A stretch of DNA of 64,000 nucleotides, taken from Mesorhizobium sp. M1B.F.Ca.ET.045.04.1.1 (GTDB lineage: Bacteria; Pseudomonadota; Alphaproteobacteria; Rhizobiales; Rhizobiaceae). Positions within the stretch are counted from its first letter, which is position 1. Every line of letters starts with the position of its first letter. The stretch covers positions 6,921,001 through 6,985,000 of the forward strand of contig NZ_CP034448.1 in assembly GCF_003952465.1 (NCBI RefSeq). Direction: 5' to 3'. The notes under the pieces were generated by a model, which was given only the letters and a program-made list of their open reading frames with translations, was not told the DNA's origin and ran no database searches. The translations under genes and the position numbers were made by a program. Of this stretch, positions 1 to 9,889 are shown one piece after another.

Positions 1-276
1 CACGAAGATCAGTTCGGGACATTTGCGCTTCGCGGTGATCGAGGGCATGGCCGATCGCACCCCGAACTTTCTGGCCTCATAGCTGGCGGCGGCCACGCCC
101 CCCCGCGCCGCCGAGCCACCAACCGCCACAGGCTTGCCACGCAGGTCCGGTTTGTCGCGCTGCTCGACCGAGGCGAAGAAGGCATCCATATCGACATGGA
201 TGATCTTGCGAAGAATGGCCATGCCTTTCGCCTTCGGCGCATCAGCTTCTTGGCCGTTGTCAATTCGCTCGCCCAT
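1..276 (-). CDS. dinB: DNA polymerase IV (Y family), N-terminal part, cut by window edge
   Basis: Translesion DNA polymerase of the Y family. Reading the minus strand from ATG 276 gives an 18-residue lead and then, from the alternative ATG at 222, the typical DinB start: IIHVDMDAFFASVEQRD with the catalytic Asp pair region and the steric-gate Phe neighbourhood, then RGKPVAVGGS and AASYEARKFGVRSAMPS. The rest of the gene (palm, finger and little-finger domains) lies outside the window. The 222 start fits the usual family N-terminus better; 276 would add a poorly conserved lead. It is divergent from imuA, with an SOS box between them. The identity is clear from the motifs; only about 92 codons are visible. 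Confidence 0.9.
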   Translation of the reverse strand, partial: MGERIDNGQEADAPKAKGMAILRKIIHVDMDAFFASVEQRDKPDLRGKPVAVGGSAARGGVAAASYEARKFGVRSAMPSITAKRKCPELIFV

Positions 277-395
277 AACGCCCTTTCCCGCATCGCCTGC
301 CGCATATGAAAATAGACCGCAACGCGATGGAGTGCAGTCTGCGATCCAACTTTCGAAGCGACGCAACGACCCCGATCGACTCATCAGCCCCAAGA

Positions 396-410
396 GAACA
401 AATAAGGAAC
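396..410. promoter_or_regulatory. Probable LexA (SOS) box
   Basis: The sequence reads GAAC, seven bases (aaataag), GAAC, which is exactly the direct-repeat LexA site known from Rhizobiales and other alphaproteobacteria. It lies 50 nt upstream of the imuA start in the 183-nt gap between dinB and imuA, so it could control both directions. ImuABC/DnaE2 cassettes are known LexA targets, which makes the assignment coherent. Confidence 0.75.
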
Positions 411-459
411 ATATCAGCCCCGAAATTCGTTGGGAAGACAGTTTGAGAGTGGTTCGTCC

Positions 460-1221
460 ATGGGTCAGCCGGCCGCCAGCCCTGCTATCGCCGCGCTTCG
501 CGAGCGAATCGCGCGCCTCGAGGGCGGGCCGACGCGTAACCGTGCGTCGCTTCCCTTCGGCGTTCCCGCCATCGACAAGGTCCTGCCGGGAGGCGGGCTG
601 GCGCTCGGCGCGCTGCACGAGATCGCCGGCGGCCGAAACGGAGCGATCGATGGCGCCGCGGCGGCGCTTTTTGCCGCCGGCATTACCGCTCGAACCAAGG
701 GCAAGGTGCTGTGGTGCGTTACGCGGCAGGATCTCTTTGCGCCCGCCCTCGCCCAGGCCGGTCTGCTCCCAGGCCGCGTCGTCTATGTCGAGGCCGGCGA
801 CGAAGCTTCCGTGCTCGCCTGTTTCGAGGAAGGGCTTCGCCATGGCGGGCTCGGGGCCGTCGTTGCCGAACTGGCTCGGCTCTCAATGACCGCCTCCCGC
901 CGACTGCAACTTGCCGCCGAAACCTCCGGCGCCATCGGCATCGCCATCCGCCGTTGGCGCCGACAGACCGAGGCGACCGATTTTGGACAACCAACCGCTG
1001 CGGTCACCCGCTGGCGGGTCACCGCGCTCCCCTCCCGCCCCCTGCCGGTCCCCGGTATCGGCCGCGCTCGCTGGCAGCTCGAGCTGATCCGGGTGCGGGC
1101 TGGAGAAAGCGCCGATTTTGAAGTGGAAGCCTGCGATGACAAGGGTCGTCTCGCTCTATTTTCCGACCTGGCCGACCGATCGCCTGCGGCGCGCCATGGG
1201 CCAATCCGCGCCCTCGGTTGA
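460..1221 (+). CDS. imuA: ImuA, RecA-like mutagenesis cassette protein
   Basis: ImuA is a RecA/SulA-related accessory protein that works with ImuB and DnaE2 in damage-induced mutagenesis. The 253-residue product has the family's N-terminus (LRERIARLEG), then FGVPAIDKVLPGGGLALGAL followed by HEIAG, in the place of a nucleotide-binding loop, and a mid-section KGKVLWCV...DLFAPALAQAGL that matches the RecA-fold core. ATG 460 is chosen because the in-frame ATG at 430 adds ten unlike residues. The gene overlaps the imuB start at 1136, as is usual in this operon. It appears intact, unlike the two genes after it. Confidence 0.85.
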   Translation: MGQPAASPAIAALRERIARLEGGPTRNRASLPFGVPAIDKVLPGGGLALGALHEIAGGRNGAIDGAAAALFAAGITARTKGKVLWCVTRQDLFAPALAQAGLLPGRVVYVEAGDEASVLACFEEGLRHGGLGAVVAELARLSMTASRRLQLAAETSGAIGIAIRRWRRQTEATDFGQPTAAVTRWRVTALPSRPLPVPGIGRARWQLELIRVRAGESADFEVEACDDKGRLALFSDLADRSPAARHGPIRALG

Positions 1222-2454
1222 AACCCCGGTCATCATGCTCGGCCGGCAGGGAAACCGGCGGCTCGTGCTGGCCACCGATGCGGGGGCGCGCGCGGCCGGC
1301 CTGCGCGTCGGCATGCCGGCGAGCAAGGCCCAGGTGCTGGTGCCCAACGTGCAGAGCTTCGACCTGGATGCCGCCGGCGATAACGCGGCACTCGATAGAA
1401 TGGCGCTCTGGTCGCTGCGCTATGCGCCAATCGTCGCCGCCGATCCGCCCGATGGCCTGATCATCGACACCACGGGCACCGACCATCTGCATGGCGGTGA
1501 GGACGCCATGCTCGAGGGACTCGTCTCGCGCATGGCGTCCTCCGGTATCGAGGCGCGCGCCTCTCTCACCCTGCGCTTCGGGCCCGAACTCGGCCGTCGC
1601 CTGGACCAGGCCATGGGGCGGCGAAGCGAACCCTTCGAGCCCGCCCGCTCTCCCGAACTCATCGAGGTTCGCCGGGCCTTCGGCGAGCCTATCGGCGCCG
1701 CCGAGACCATAGCCCGCTATATCGGCAAGCTCGTCGCGGCGCTTTGCGAAGCGCTCGAGGCCAAGGGGCTCGGCCACGCCGGCTAGACCTCCTGTTTCAT
1801 CGTGTCGACAACCGCATCGAGGCCATTCGCGTCGGCACCGCCGTGCCAGTGCGCGATGTCAAACGGCTGACCCGTCTCCTTACCGACCGGATCGAGAGCG
1901 TCGATCCCGGTTTCGGCATCGAGGTGATGACCCTGGCCGCAACGCTCGCCGAGCCCTTCGGAGCCAAGCAGATCATCTCCTCACTGGTCGAGGAGCCGGA
2001 GCCCGACATTACCGATCTCATCGACGTGCTTGCCAACCGTATCGGCGAGCAGCGGCTCTACCGCTTTGCCCCGGTCGAGAGTGACGTGCCCGAACGCTCA
2101 GTCCGCCGCATCGCACCGAATGCGCCGGACGACGGGACGAGTTCGCCCAGTGACTGGCCTCGCCCGGCGCGTCTGCTGACCCACCCCGAACCCATTGAGA
2201 CCATGGCGCTGCTACCCGACCATCCGCCGGTCTGGTTCAGTTGGCGCGGCATCCGGCATCGCGTCGCGCGGGCAGACGGTCCCGAACGCGTTTTCGGTGA
2301 ATGGTGGCAGCGCGACGCCGAACTAATCGCCGTGCGCGACTATTTCCAGGTGGAGGACGAGTCCGGCGAGCGCTTCTGGATCTACCGCGCCGGTGACGGC
2401 GAGGATCGCGAGACCGGCTCGCACAAATGGTTCCTGCACGGGGTCTTCGCATGA
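1136..2454 (+). pseudogene. imuB: ImuB (Y-family-like), internally deleted and frameshifted
   Basis: ImuB is a catalytically inactive DinB-like protein that tethers DnaE2 to the sliding clamp. The start MTRVVSLYFPTWPTDRLRR is the family N-terminus. Two lesions are visible. At about 1557 the text jumps from GIEARA straight to LTLRFGPELGRR; in the family roughly 80 residues normally lie between these segments, so an in-frame deletion is inferred. At about 1776 one base appears to be missing (ctcggccacgccggctag), giving a stop at 1786; the normal text RRLDLLFHRVDN resumes in another frame and runs to TGA 2454. The end overlaps the dnaE2 start as ATGA. Either a true pseudogene or a deletion variant with one sequence error. 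Confidence 0.8.
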
Positions 2455-5400
2455 CCACCCCGCGCTATGCCGAATTGCAGGTGACCAGCCATTTCTCGTT
2501 CCTGCGCGGCGCCAGCTCTTGCGTTGAGCTGTTCGCGCAGGCGGCGGCGCTCGGCATTGAGGCCTTGGCTGTAGTCGACCGAAATTCTCTAGCCGGCATT
2601 GTGCGGGCACATCAGGCCGCCAAGGACACCGGCGTCAGGCTCGTCGTCGGCTGTCGCCTCGATCTCGTCGACGGCATGTCCCTGCTCGTCTATCCCACCG
2701 ATCGGGCCGCCTATTCGCGTCTGTGCCGGCTGCTGACCCTCGGCAAGAAACGCGGCGGCAAGGCCCAATGCCATCTCGAATGGAGCGACCTGGCCGACTA
2801 TGCCGAGGGCCTGATCGCCGTTCTCGTTCCCGATCGGGCTGACGACAACTGCGCGATGCAACTGCGTCGCCTGCGGGAGACCTTCAGCGATCGCGCCTAT
2901 CTGGCCCTCACCTTGCGTCGCCGACCCAATGACCAGGTCCGGCTGCACGAACTCGCAAACCTTGCCGTCCAAATGAGGGTGCCGACGGTGGTGACGAACG
3001 ACGCTCTGTTTCACGAGCCCGGCCGGCGCATCCTCCAGGACGTAGTGACCGCCATTCGCCACAACATCACCATCGACGAGTTGGGGTTTCGGCGCGAGCG
3101 CCACGCCGACCGCTATCTCAAGCCGCCCGAGGAGATGGAACGCCTGTTTTCGCGCTATCCGGAGGCGCTTGCGCGTACGGTCGAGATTGCCCGGCAGTGC
3201 CGCTTCTCGCTCGACGAACTCGCCTACCAGTATCCCGAGGAAAAGATGCTGCCCGGGCTGACGGCGCAGCAGGCGCTCGAAAAGCTCACCTGGGAAGGCG
3301 CGGAGCGCCGCTATCCCGAGGGCGTCCCCGACAAGGTGGTGGCTGTCATCAAGCATGAACTGCGCCTGATCGAGATCCTGCAATACGCCCCATACTTCCT
3401 GACCGTGAACGCCATCGTGCAGTTCGCGCGCAGCAGGGACATCCTGTGCCAGGGCAGAGGGTCGGCAGCGAACTCCGCCGTGTGCTACGTGCTTGGCATC
3501 ACCAGCATCGATCCCGAGCGCAACAATCTCCTTTTCGAGCGCTTTGTCTCGCAGGAGCGCAACGAGCCCCCGGATATCGATGTCGTTTTCGAGCATGAGC
3601 GGCGCGAAATCGTCATGCAGTGGGTCTATGAGACCTATGGCCGCGACCACAGTGCCCTCTGCTCGACCGTGGTGCGCTATCACACCAAAGGTGCGGTCCG
3701 CGACATTGGCAAGGCTCTCGGCCTGCCCGAGGACGTCACCAAGTTGCTCTCGCCCCAGGTCTGGGGCCACGGCGAAGGCATCGACGAGACGCGCGCTCGA
3801 GAGCTCAATTTCAACGTGGCCGATCGGAGGCTGCGGCTGACGCTCGAACTGGCGCAACAGCTCGAGGGCACGCCCCCGCATCTGTCACAGCATCCCGGCG
3901 GCTTCGTTCTGACCAATGACCGGCTCGACGACTTGGTGCCGATCGAGCCCGCCCGCATGGCCGATCGCCAGGTCATCGAGTGGGACAAGGACGACATCGA
4001 CATTCTCAAATTCATGAAGGTCGACGTCCTGGCGCTTGGCATGCTCACCTGTATGAAACGCAGCTTCGATCTGCTGGCCGAGCACAAGGGCATGACCCTC
4101 GACTTGGCCACCATCCCGGCCGAAGATCCGGCGACCTACGCCATGATCCGCAAGGCGGACACGATCGGGGTCTTCCAGATCGAGAGCCGCGCCCAGATGT
4201 CGATGCTGCCCCGCATCAAGCCGCGCACCTTCTATGACCTGGTGGTCGAGGTCGCCATCGTCCGCCCCGGTCCGATTCAGGGCGACATGGTCCACCCCTA
4301 TCTGCGCCGCCGGGAGGGCAAGGAGCCGGTCGAGTTCCCGACCCCCGAGCTCGAGCGCGTGCTCGGCAAGACCTTGGGCGTCCCTCTGTTCCAGGAGCAG
4401 GCCATGCAGGTCGCCATGGTCTGCGCCGGCTTCAGTGCCGGCGAGGCCGACCAGCTGCGCCGCGCCATGGCGACCTTCAAGCACACTGGCGGCGTAAGCA
4501 GATTTCGCGACAAGCTGATCGGCGGCATGATCGCCAACGGCTATACGCCGGAATTCGCCGCGACCACCTTCAAGCAGCTCGAAGGCTTTGGCAGCTACGG
4601 CTTTCCCGAAAGCCATGCTGCCAGCTTCGCGCTCATCGCCTATGCCTCGAGCTGGATGAAATGCCACCATCCCGAGGTCTTCTGCTGTGCGCTGCTCAAT
4701 TCCCAGCCAATGGGCTTTTACCTGCCGGCCCAGATCGTGCGCGATGCCCAGGCCCACGGGGTTGAGATCCGGCCGGTCTGCATCAATGCGAGCCGGTGGG
4801 ATTGCACGCTGGAGCCGATTGGCGAGGACGGACGCTTCGCCGTCCGCCTCGGCCTGCGCCTCGTCAAAGGGCTAGCCAATGCGGACGCGGCGGCGATCGT
4901 AGCAGCCCGGACTGACGAGCCCTTCGCATCCATCGACGATCTCTGGCATCGCGCTGGCATGCCGTCGGCAGCTCTGGTCCAACTGGCCGAGGCGGATGCC
5001 TTCCGTTCCAGCCTCGGTCTCGCGCGCCGCGAAGCTCTATGGGCACTCAAGGGGTTGCGCGACGAACCCCTGCCCCTCTTTGCCGCCGCCTCGGCGCGCG
5101 AACAGAAGACAGTCTCGGAAATCCATGAGCCCGCTTTGTCGCTTCGGCCGATGACGGCCGGTCGGGAAGTGGTCGAGGATTACGGCATGTCGGTCTCACC
5201 CTGCGCAACCATCCGCTCTCGTTCCTGCGCAGTGACCTTGCCCGGCGCGCCATCGTCACCTGCAGGGAAGCGATGCAGGCGCGCGACGGACGCTGGCTGG
5301 AGGCGGCCGGCCTTGTTCTTGTCCGTCAGCGGCCCGGCTCGGCCAAGGGCGTGATGTTCCTGACGATGGAAGACGAGACCGGCTCTGCCAATGTCGTCGT

Positions 5401-5705
5401 CTGGGTCAAGGTTTTCGAGAAGTATCGCCGCGTGCTGCTCTCCTCCTCTATGCTCAGCGTTCGCGGCAAGATTCAGCGTGAGGGCGAAGTGGTCCATCTC
5501 GTTGCACACCAACTCATCGACCTTTCGGGGGACCTTGCCAGTGTGGGCAACCGCGAGACGCCGTTTCCCCTTCCGCATGGGCGAGGCGACGAAGCTCGTC
5601 ACAGGGGACCGGGAGTCGATCCGCGGAGCTTACCCAGGGGCTTCAGACCACGTGACCTCGTTGACCCCACGTTGCAAATAGGTGAGGAGCCGGGATTTTC
5701 ACTAA
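2451..5705 (+). pseudogene. dnaE2: Error-prone DNA polymerase DnaE2 (ImuC), frameshifted near C-terminus
   Basis: C-family polymerase used for error-prone repair. From ATG 2451 the text follows the family closely: PHP domain start (YAELQVTSHFSFLRGASS), polymerase core with GRGSAANSAVCY, PDIDVVFEHERRE and QHPGGFVLT, FKHTGGVSRFRDKL, and helix-hairpin-helix region. The first two Asp of the PDIDV motif are present, but the third acidic position usual in DnaE2 (DIDVDFEHE) is Val here. At about 5186 one C seems lost (ggcatgtcggt), after which the C-terminal OB-type part continues in another frame (LTLRNHPLSFLRSDLARR through GKIQREGEVVHLVAHQ). A second shift near 5685 would restore SRDFH and TAA 5705. 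Last gene of the imuA-imuB-dnaE2 operon. Confidence 0.85.
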
Positions 5706-5713
5706 GCGACGCC

Positions 5714-6445
5714 CTAGCCCTTCAGTTCGCGCATGCCGGCTTCAAGGAAGCTCGACAGCAATGCCTCCATCGCTTCCATTGGGTTGTCCTGCTTTTCCTC
5801 GCGGAGCTTTTCGACCTGCTCAACGAACCCCGAAAGCAGGCCTCGCATCTTGTCTGGCGATTCTTCCAAACGTCTCAGCATCTTCAGCGAATTGTGGCTG
5901 TTACCGAGAAACTCTGCGTTCCTTTCAGTGATCTCGGCCAGCATCTCCTTGCTGATGCGTTCACTCGGGGCGGCAAACTCACCGTCGATCCAGTCGACGT
6001 AAAGTGAGGCGTTCTTGGCTTGATTTGATCTCTCGTGAAACGCCTCCTGGCTGTCCTTGAATGCCGCCATCGCGCCGTCCCAGTCACCACGCAATCTGGC
6101 CTCACTCTCCGCCTCGGATGCCTTGAGCATATACGCATTGGACTTGTTCTTCGACGCATGACGCGCGAAGGCGGACAGGACCTTCTTCTGATCGACGTCA
6201 AAACCGACAACCAGGCTGACTGCCCAGGCACCGAGGCTGTCGACCTTCGAGCATTCCTCGAGCGATATCTGATGCAGACACAGCGCCCGTGCCACAGCGC
6301 CTGCTTTCGCCAAGAGCTCCGCCTCGACAAAAAGGCGTTCCGCGTTGTCGAATGTCTTTTCGGCTCCTCGGACGAGAATGTTCAACGATACCCGATCCGA
6401 CTTCGCCGCTTTCTCCACTATGCCGTCCCGCTCTTTATCGCTCAT
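5714..6445 (-). CDS. AbiV-like HEPN-domain protein (possible phage-defence gene)
   Basis: A 243-residue, mostly helical protein. Residues about 33-75 read NAERLFVEAELLAKAGAVAR then LHQISLEECSKVDSLGAW, which resembles the HEPN-type core of the AbiV abortive-infection family, where a helix of the form ALAIEELGK follows paired helices. The rest is charged and helical with no membrane segment. AbiV proteins block phage translation in lactococci; a role here is inferred only from that similarity. The gene is convergent with dnaE2 (8-nt gap) and lies 73 nt downstream of the relaxase on the same strand, the usual place for cargo in a conjugative element. The exact family is uncertain because I cannot run a profile search. 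Confidence 0.55.
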   Translation of the reverse strand: MSDKERDGIVEKAAKSDRVSLNILVRGAEKTFDNAERLFVEAELLAKAGAVARALCLHQISLEECSKVDSLGAWAVSLVVGFDVDQKKVLSAFARHASKNKSNAYMLKASEAESEARLRGDWDGAMAAFKDSQEAFHERSNQAKNASLYVDWIDGEFAAPSERISKEMLAEITERNAEFLGNSHNSLKMLRRLEESPDKMRGLLSGFVEQVEKLREEKQDNPMEAMEALLSSFLEAGMRELKG

Positions 6446-6518
6446 CCCTTGTCCAGCTTATTCCAGTCCGCCGCGCCCGTCACTTCGGGCGCGCCGGCGA
6501 CGATTCCGTGCAGCCATG

Positions 6519-8489
6519 TCACGATACAGTAGGCCCGCTCCTCTGCCGGCCGATGGTCCATGAAATCCCCTCCCCGCTCACGATCCCGGAAACCTCCTTG
6601 CCGATGTGCCGCTCGAGCACCGGCCGCCATGGCACCAGCGTGAACTCTCGCGACTTTTCAAGGACGGCATTATTTTCCGCTGGCAAGCTCGACGGAGCGA
6701 CGGAGCCTACCCTCCACTCGTCTCCAGACCGGGCTTCGACATAAGACAGTCCAAGCTCCTCCGACAGCTGCCCGGCAACACGGTTCAGTTCGCGCTGCCG
6801 TAACATCGAAAGCATGTTGGCGCGATAGACGATCCGATCCTGCTCTTCATGCGCGAGGCCTTGCGCGATCAGCCACTGCCGCCGGCGGGCTTGCGCCTCG
6901 CGAACCTCACGCCCGAACCCAGAGTCGCGCAACGCCTCCGGTCTCTCCGCACCCAGCTCCCGGTCGAGCCAGGTGGCGCCGTCGAAGGTAACTTGGCGCT
7001 CCAGCGGCATTGATGAGAGCTTGTCGACAACGACAGGCTCGGCCCTGGCCCGCTGGCGCTCGTATTCCGTGACACGATCGAGATGGTCTGGCGAGACGAG
7101 CCAGGTGCCGTTCGGCTCTCGCTCGACGCCGCCGGTCGCGCGGCGGATCGCCTCCAGCCGCCGTACATGCGTTTGCGCAAAGCTCTCGGTGGCGGATGTA
7201 TCATGCCTCAGATGGATATCGACGTTGTAGCGACCGCCATGCGCGCCGGCGACTTCGGCGACGGTGCGGTCAACCCGCCTCGGCTCGGTGTTCCTCGGCG
7301 CGACACGCACGATGCAGCCATCAGGCATCGGTTCTATCGCCTCGCCTCTGCCGATGTCGATCCAATGGCTCTTGCCGTCGACGCCCTCGACGATCAGGTA
7401 ATGCCGGTCATTGATTTCGTCGGCCAGCCCGCGCGCGACGACGCGACCGACGAGAAGTTGGATCGGCTCGCCGGATCGATCGTGGATTGCCCAATCGGCG
7501 GCACTGCGGGCGAGCCCCTTGCCGCTCAGCTCGCGGTGCATGGTCTTGATGATGTCGCCGCGCTCGCCAATACGGCGCAGCGTCGTTTCGAGCTCATCAC
7601 CGAGACGCCAGGCGCCAGCGCCGACTTCCTCGGCCAGCCCCATGCGCTCGAGCTTGCGCAGGCGGCCTTGGTGCAGCGTCTGCCGAAAGGCGTCGCCGCT
7701 CGCCGGCGAGACCAGGCCGTCATCATCCCGAATGCTGAGCAGCCGACGGTCGATGCTGGTAAAGCGTTCCTGCTCGATTTCCTGGCGCAGGCGCTGCTCG
7801 ATCTCGCGATCGGTGCGTGGACCAAGATCGAGGCTGACCAGCTCGGCGGCGCGCTCGCGGATGCCGCTCGAAATATACTCACGCGCGATGACGAGATTGT
7901 CGCCGCGGTCGTCCTTGCCGCGAACGATGATATGGCTGTGCGGATGGCCGGTGTTGAAATGGTCGACGGCCACCCAGTCGAGCTTCGTGCCGAGGTCTTC
8001 TTGCATCTGCGCCATAAGGCGCCGGGTGAGCGGCTTGAGGTCCTCGTACTCGATGCCGTCCTCGGGTGCCACGATAAAGCGGAACTGATGCCGGTCGCCG
8101 TTTGCGCGATCGAGGAACGCCTTGCCGTCGACGCGGTCGCTGTCGGCGCCATAGAGCTCGCCAGGTTCGCCCTCGCGGGTGACGCCGTCGCGCTGCAGAT
8201 AGCGCAGGTGCGCACGCGCCCCGTCCGCGCCCTTGCCGGCGAGCTTGACGATCCGCGCCTTGACGACGACCCGCCGCTGCCGGAAGGCGGCATAACGATC
8301 GCGCGATTTAAGCAGCGCCGCGGCGGCCCCGCCGCGCCCTGCCCGGCTTCCGGTGAAGCGTCCGCCGTGCTGCGGCCGGCCGCCGGCCCTGTTGATCGCC
8401 GCACGGAGCTGGCCGGCATAGCGTTTGCCGGCCTTGGAGCCGCGGGCGCCTATCTTGCCGAGCTTCGGTCGGAACTCGTCATCCTTCAT
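6519..8489 (-). CDS. rlxS: RlxS/VirD2-like relaxase with DUF3363-type region
   Basis: Conjugative relaxase that nicks the origin of transfer and leads the strand out. The 656-residue product has a basic Gly/Arg-rich start, RAHLRYLQRDG (a Tyr near residue 97), and the three-His metal motif region VDHFNTGHPHSHIIVRG at residues 175-191. The long C-terminal part is typical of 'relaxase/mobilization nuclease with DUF3363' proteins. It follows the lytic transglycosylase, traF and rdfS-like genes in the order I recall for the excision and transfer module of Mesorhizobium ICEs, hence the symbol. ATG 8489 starts MKDDEFRPKLGKIGARG, a good family start. The frame is fully open. The nick site (oriT) should be nearby, but I could not identify it. 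Confidence 0.85.
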   Translation of the reverse strand: MKDDEFRPKLGKIGARGSKAGKRYAGQLRAAINRAGGRPQHGGRFTGSRAGRGGAAAALLKSRDRYAAFRQRRVVVKARIVKLAGKGADGARAHLRYLQRDGVTREGEPGELYGADSDRVDGKAFLDRANGDRHQFRFIVAPEDGIEYEDLKPLTRRLMAQMQEDLGTKLDWVAVDHFNTGHPHSHIIVRGKDDRGDNLVIAREYISSGIRERAAELVSLDLGPRTDREIEQRLRQEIEQERFTSIDRRLLSIRDDDGLVSPASGDAFRQTLHQGRLRKLERMGLAEEVGAGAWRLGDELETTLRRIGERGDIIKTMHRELSGKGLARSAADWAIHDRSGEPIQLLVGRVVARGLADEINDRHYLIVEGVDGKSHWIDIGRGEAIEPMPDGCIVRVAPRNTEPRRVDRTVAEVAGAHGGRYNVDIHLRHDTSATESFAQTHVRRLEAIRRATGGVEREPNGTWLVSPDHLDRVTEYERQRARAEPVVVDKLSSMPLERQVTFDGATWLDRELGAERPEALRDSGFGREVREAQARRRQWLIAQGLAHEEQDRIVYRANMLSMLRQRELNRVAGQLSEELGLSYVEARSGDEWRVGSVAPSSLPAENNAVLEKSREFTLVPWRPVLERHIGKEVSGIVSGEGISWTIGRQRSGPTVS

Positions 8490-8669
8490 GCCCAGCCTCC
8501 GGCCGCAACAGAGTCGAATCAGCCACTTGCGGGTCCCTGCTCTCCTGACGCAGGAGGGAGCCTCCAGTAAAAACGATGTGCAGACAACGACTTGGCCGGC
8601 TCGTGGAGGCGGTGCCTTTATCTTGCCTTACGCGCCCCGCCCCCTCTGGACGCGCCCCGCCCGCCACCG

Positions 8670-9353
8670 CTAGTGATCCGGCTCTTTCGGCAGCCCGCCT
8701 TCCTTGCCGAGCGGGACGAAGAGATCCGCGTTTCGCGCGCGGGCGCGAATACCATCCTGGAGGAAGAACAGCGACCGTCCGGAGGGAGCGTTTTGCGCCT
8801 TTGGAGCGACAGATTTGCCGTTGGACTTGTCGATGTCGTCGCCTGAAACTCCGGCCGCCTTGAGCTGTTTGAGATAGTCGACGGTCTCCCTTGGCAGGAG
8901 TTTTCCATGCTGCAAATGGTCGTCGTAGCGCGCGGGGCCTGCGTTGTAGGCGGCAAACAGGCCTGGAAATCCGAAGCGGTCATACATGGCGCGCAGATAG
9001 GCTGTTCCGGCGAGAATATTGTCGCGCGGATCGTGCGGATCAGGCCCAAGGCCGTGTTCGACCCGCATCTCCGCATAGGTGCCGGGCATCACCTGCATGA
9101 GGCCGACCGCGCCGGCGCTCGAGGTGATGGGGTGGCCATCGCGCATCGTGTTGCCGCCGCTTTCGGCATCCATGACGGCGTAGATCCAGGCCTTGGGAAG
9201 ACGAAAACGCCGGCTCGCTTCCGCCACGAACTCCTGCCAGTTTCGCAGCTGCGGAGTTTGGGAGATGGCGACCGGCTCGGCGCCGGTCGAGGCGGAACAG
9301 GCGCATGGCGCGATAGCGAGCACGCCGAACAGCAGGAGGGTCACTCGGTCCAT
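8670..9353 (-). CDS. VirB1-like lytic transglycosylase
   Basis: Periplasmic enzyme that opens peptidoglycan for the conjugation channel. The 227-residue product begins with a signal peptide (MDRVTLLLFGVLAIAPCACS, with a possible lipobox Cys at 18 or 20). The SLT domain follows: YAVMDAESGGN holds the catalytic Glu, then AGAVGLMQVMPGTYAEM, and the family's AAYNAGPARYD. The C-terminal 50 residues are polar. It overlaps traF by 13 nt and is followed by the relaxase, so all belong to one transfer operon. Confidence 0.88.
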   Translation of the reverse strand: MDRVTLLLFGVLAIAPCACSASTGAEPVAISQTPQLRNWQEFVAEASRRFRLPKAWIYAVMDAESGGNTMRDGHPITSSAGAVGLMQVMPGTYAEMRVEHGLGPDPHDPRDNILAGTAYLRAMYDRFGFPGLFAAYNAGPARYDDHLQHGKLLPRETVDYLKQLKAAGVSGDDIDKSNGKSVAPKAQNAPSGRSLFFLQDGIRARARNADLFVPLGKEGGLPKEPDH

Positions 9354-9889
9354 AGCGGCACGAGCCTCCCGATGACATTTTCGGCCGACACCGGCCCGAA
9401 ATAGCGACTATCGAAGGAGTGATTTGTCTCACTGCCGAGCAGGAACACCTCGTTATGGCCGAGCGCCCGGCAGCCATTCCACCAGGGCAAAGTTCGGCCC
9501 TTGGCGTCGACCTTGAGCCGGCGCGCGACGATGTCGCCGCCGATGATGATCGCGTCGTGGAAGGCGCAGACATGCTCGCCGGGCAGCGCGGCAAGGCGTT
9601 TAACCAGCGGTATACTGCGGGGCAGATAGCCGCGTTGGTCGGCGAGATAGGCCACGAAATCGGGCGTGCGGACGAGCACGAGATCGTCGCGCGCGGGGGC
9701 TCCGGCAGCGACTCGATAAAGCCCGACCGGCGCACTGGCGGAGGCGTTCCAGACCAGCAAGGGCGTGGGTTTTGCGAGCGTGGTGAAGCCCAGAAGGCCG
9801 AGGCCAATCGCGGCAATGGCGATCGTCTTGCGGGCGCGAACGCGCCGCAAGGCGCTGCCGATCAGACGGATGGAAGGGCTCCGGTTCAC
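9341..9889 (-). CDS. traF: TraF-like conjugation signal peptidase (S26)
   Basis: Serine peptidase of the TraF/LepB group that matures conjugative pilin. The 182-residue product has one N-terminal membrane helix (IAIAAIGLGLLGFTTLA), the nucleophile segment NASASAPVGLYRV (SxPxGLY) and the Lys segment PLVKRLAALPGEHV. Later motifs include ALGHNEVFLLG and SFDSRYFGPV, where the family has Box D/E. GTG 9889 is chosen over an in-frame ATG at 9961 because it overlaps the TGA of the preceding gene as GTGA and removes a basic, non-family lead. Its neighbours are the rdfS-like gene upstream and the transglycosylase downstream. Confidence 0.88.
   Translation of the reverse strand: MNRSPSIRLIGSALRRVRARKTIAIAAIGLGLLGFTTLAKPTPLLVWNASASAPVGLYRVAAGAPARDDLVLVRTPDFVAYLADQRGYLPRSIPLVKRLAALPGEHVCAFHDAIIIGGDIVARRLKVDAKGRTLPWWNGCRALGHNEVFLLGSETNHSFDSRYFGPVSAENVIGRLVPLWTE

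Noticed and set aside
2589..3881. 430-codon minus-strand frame inside dnaE2
   Set aside because: Shadow of the conserved DnaE2 core; no recognisable domain.
7083..8570. Long plus-strand open frame antisense to the relaxase
   Set aside because: It mirrors the codon structure of rlxS in GC-rich DNA; no family motif, while the minus strand carries a clear relaxase.
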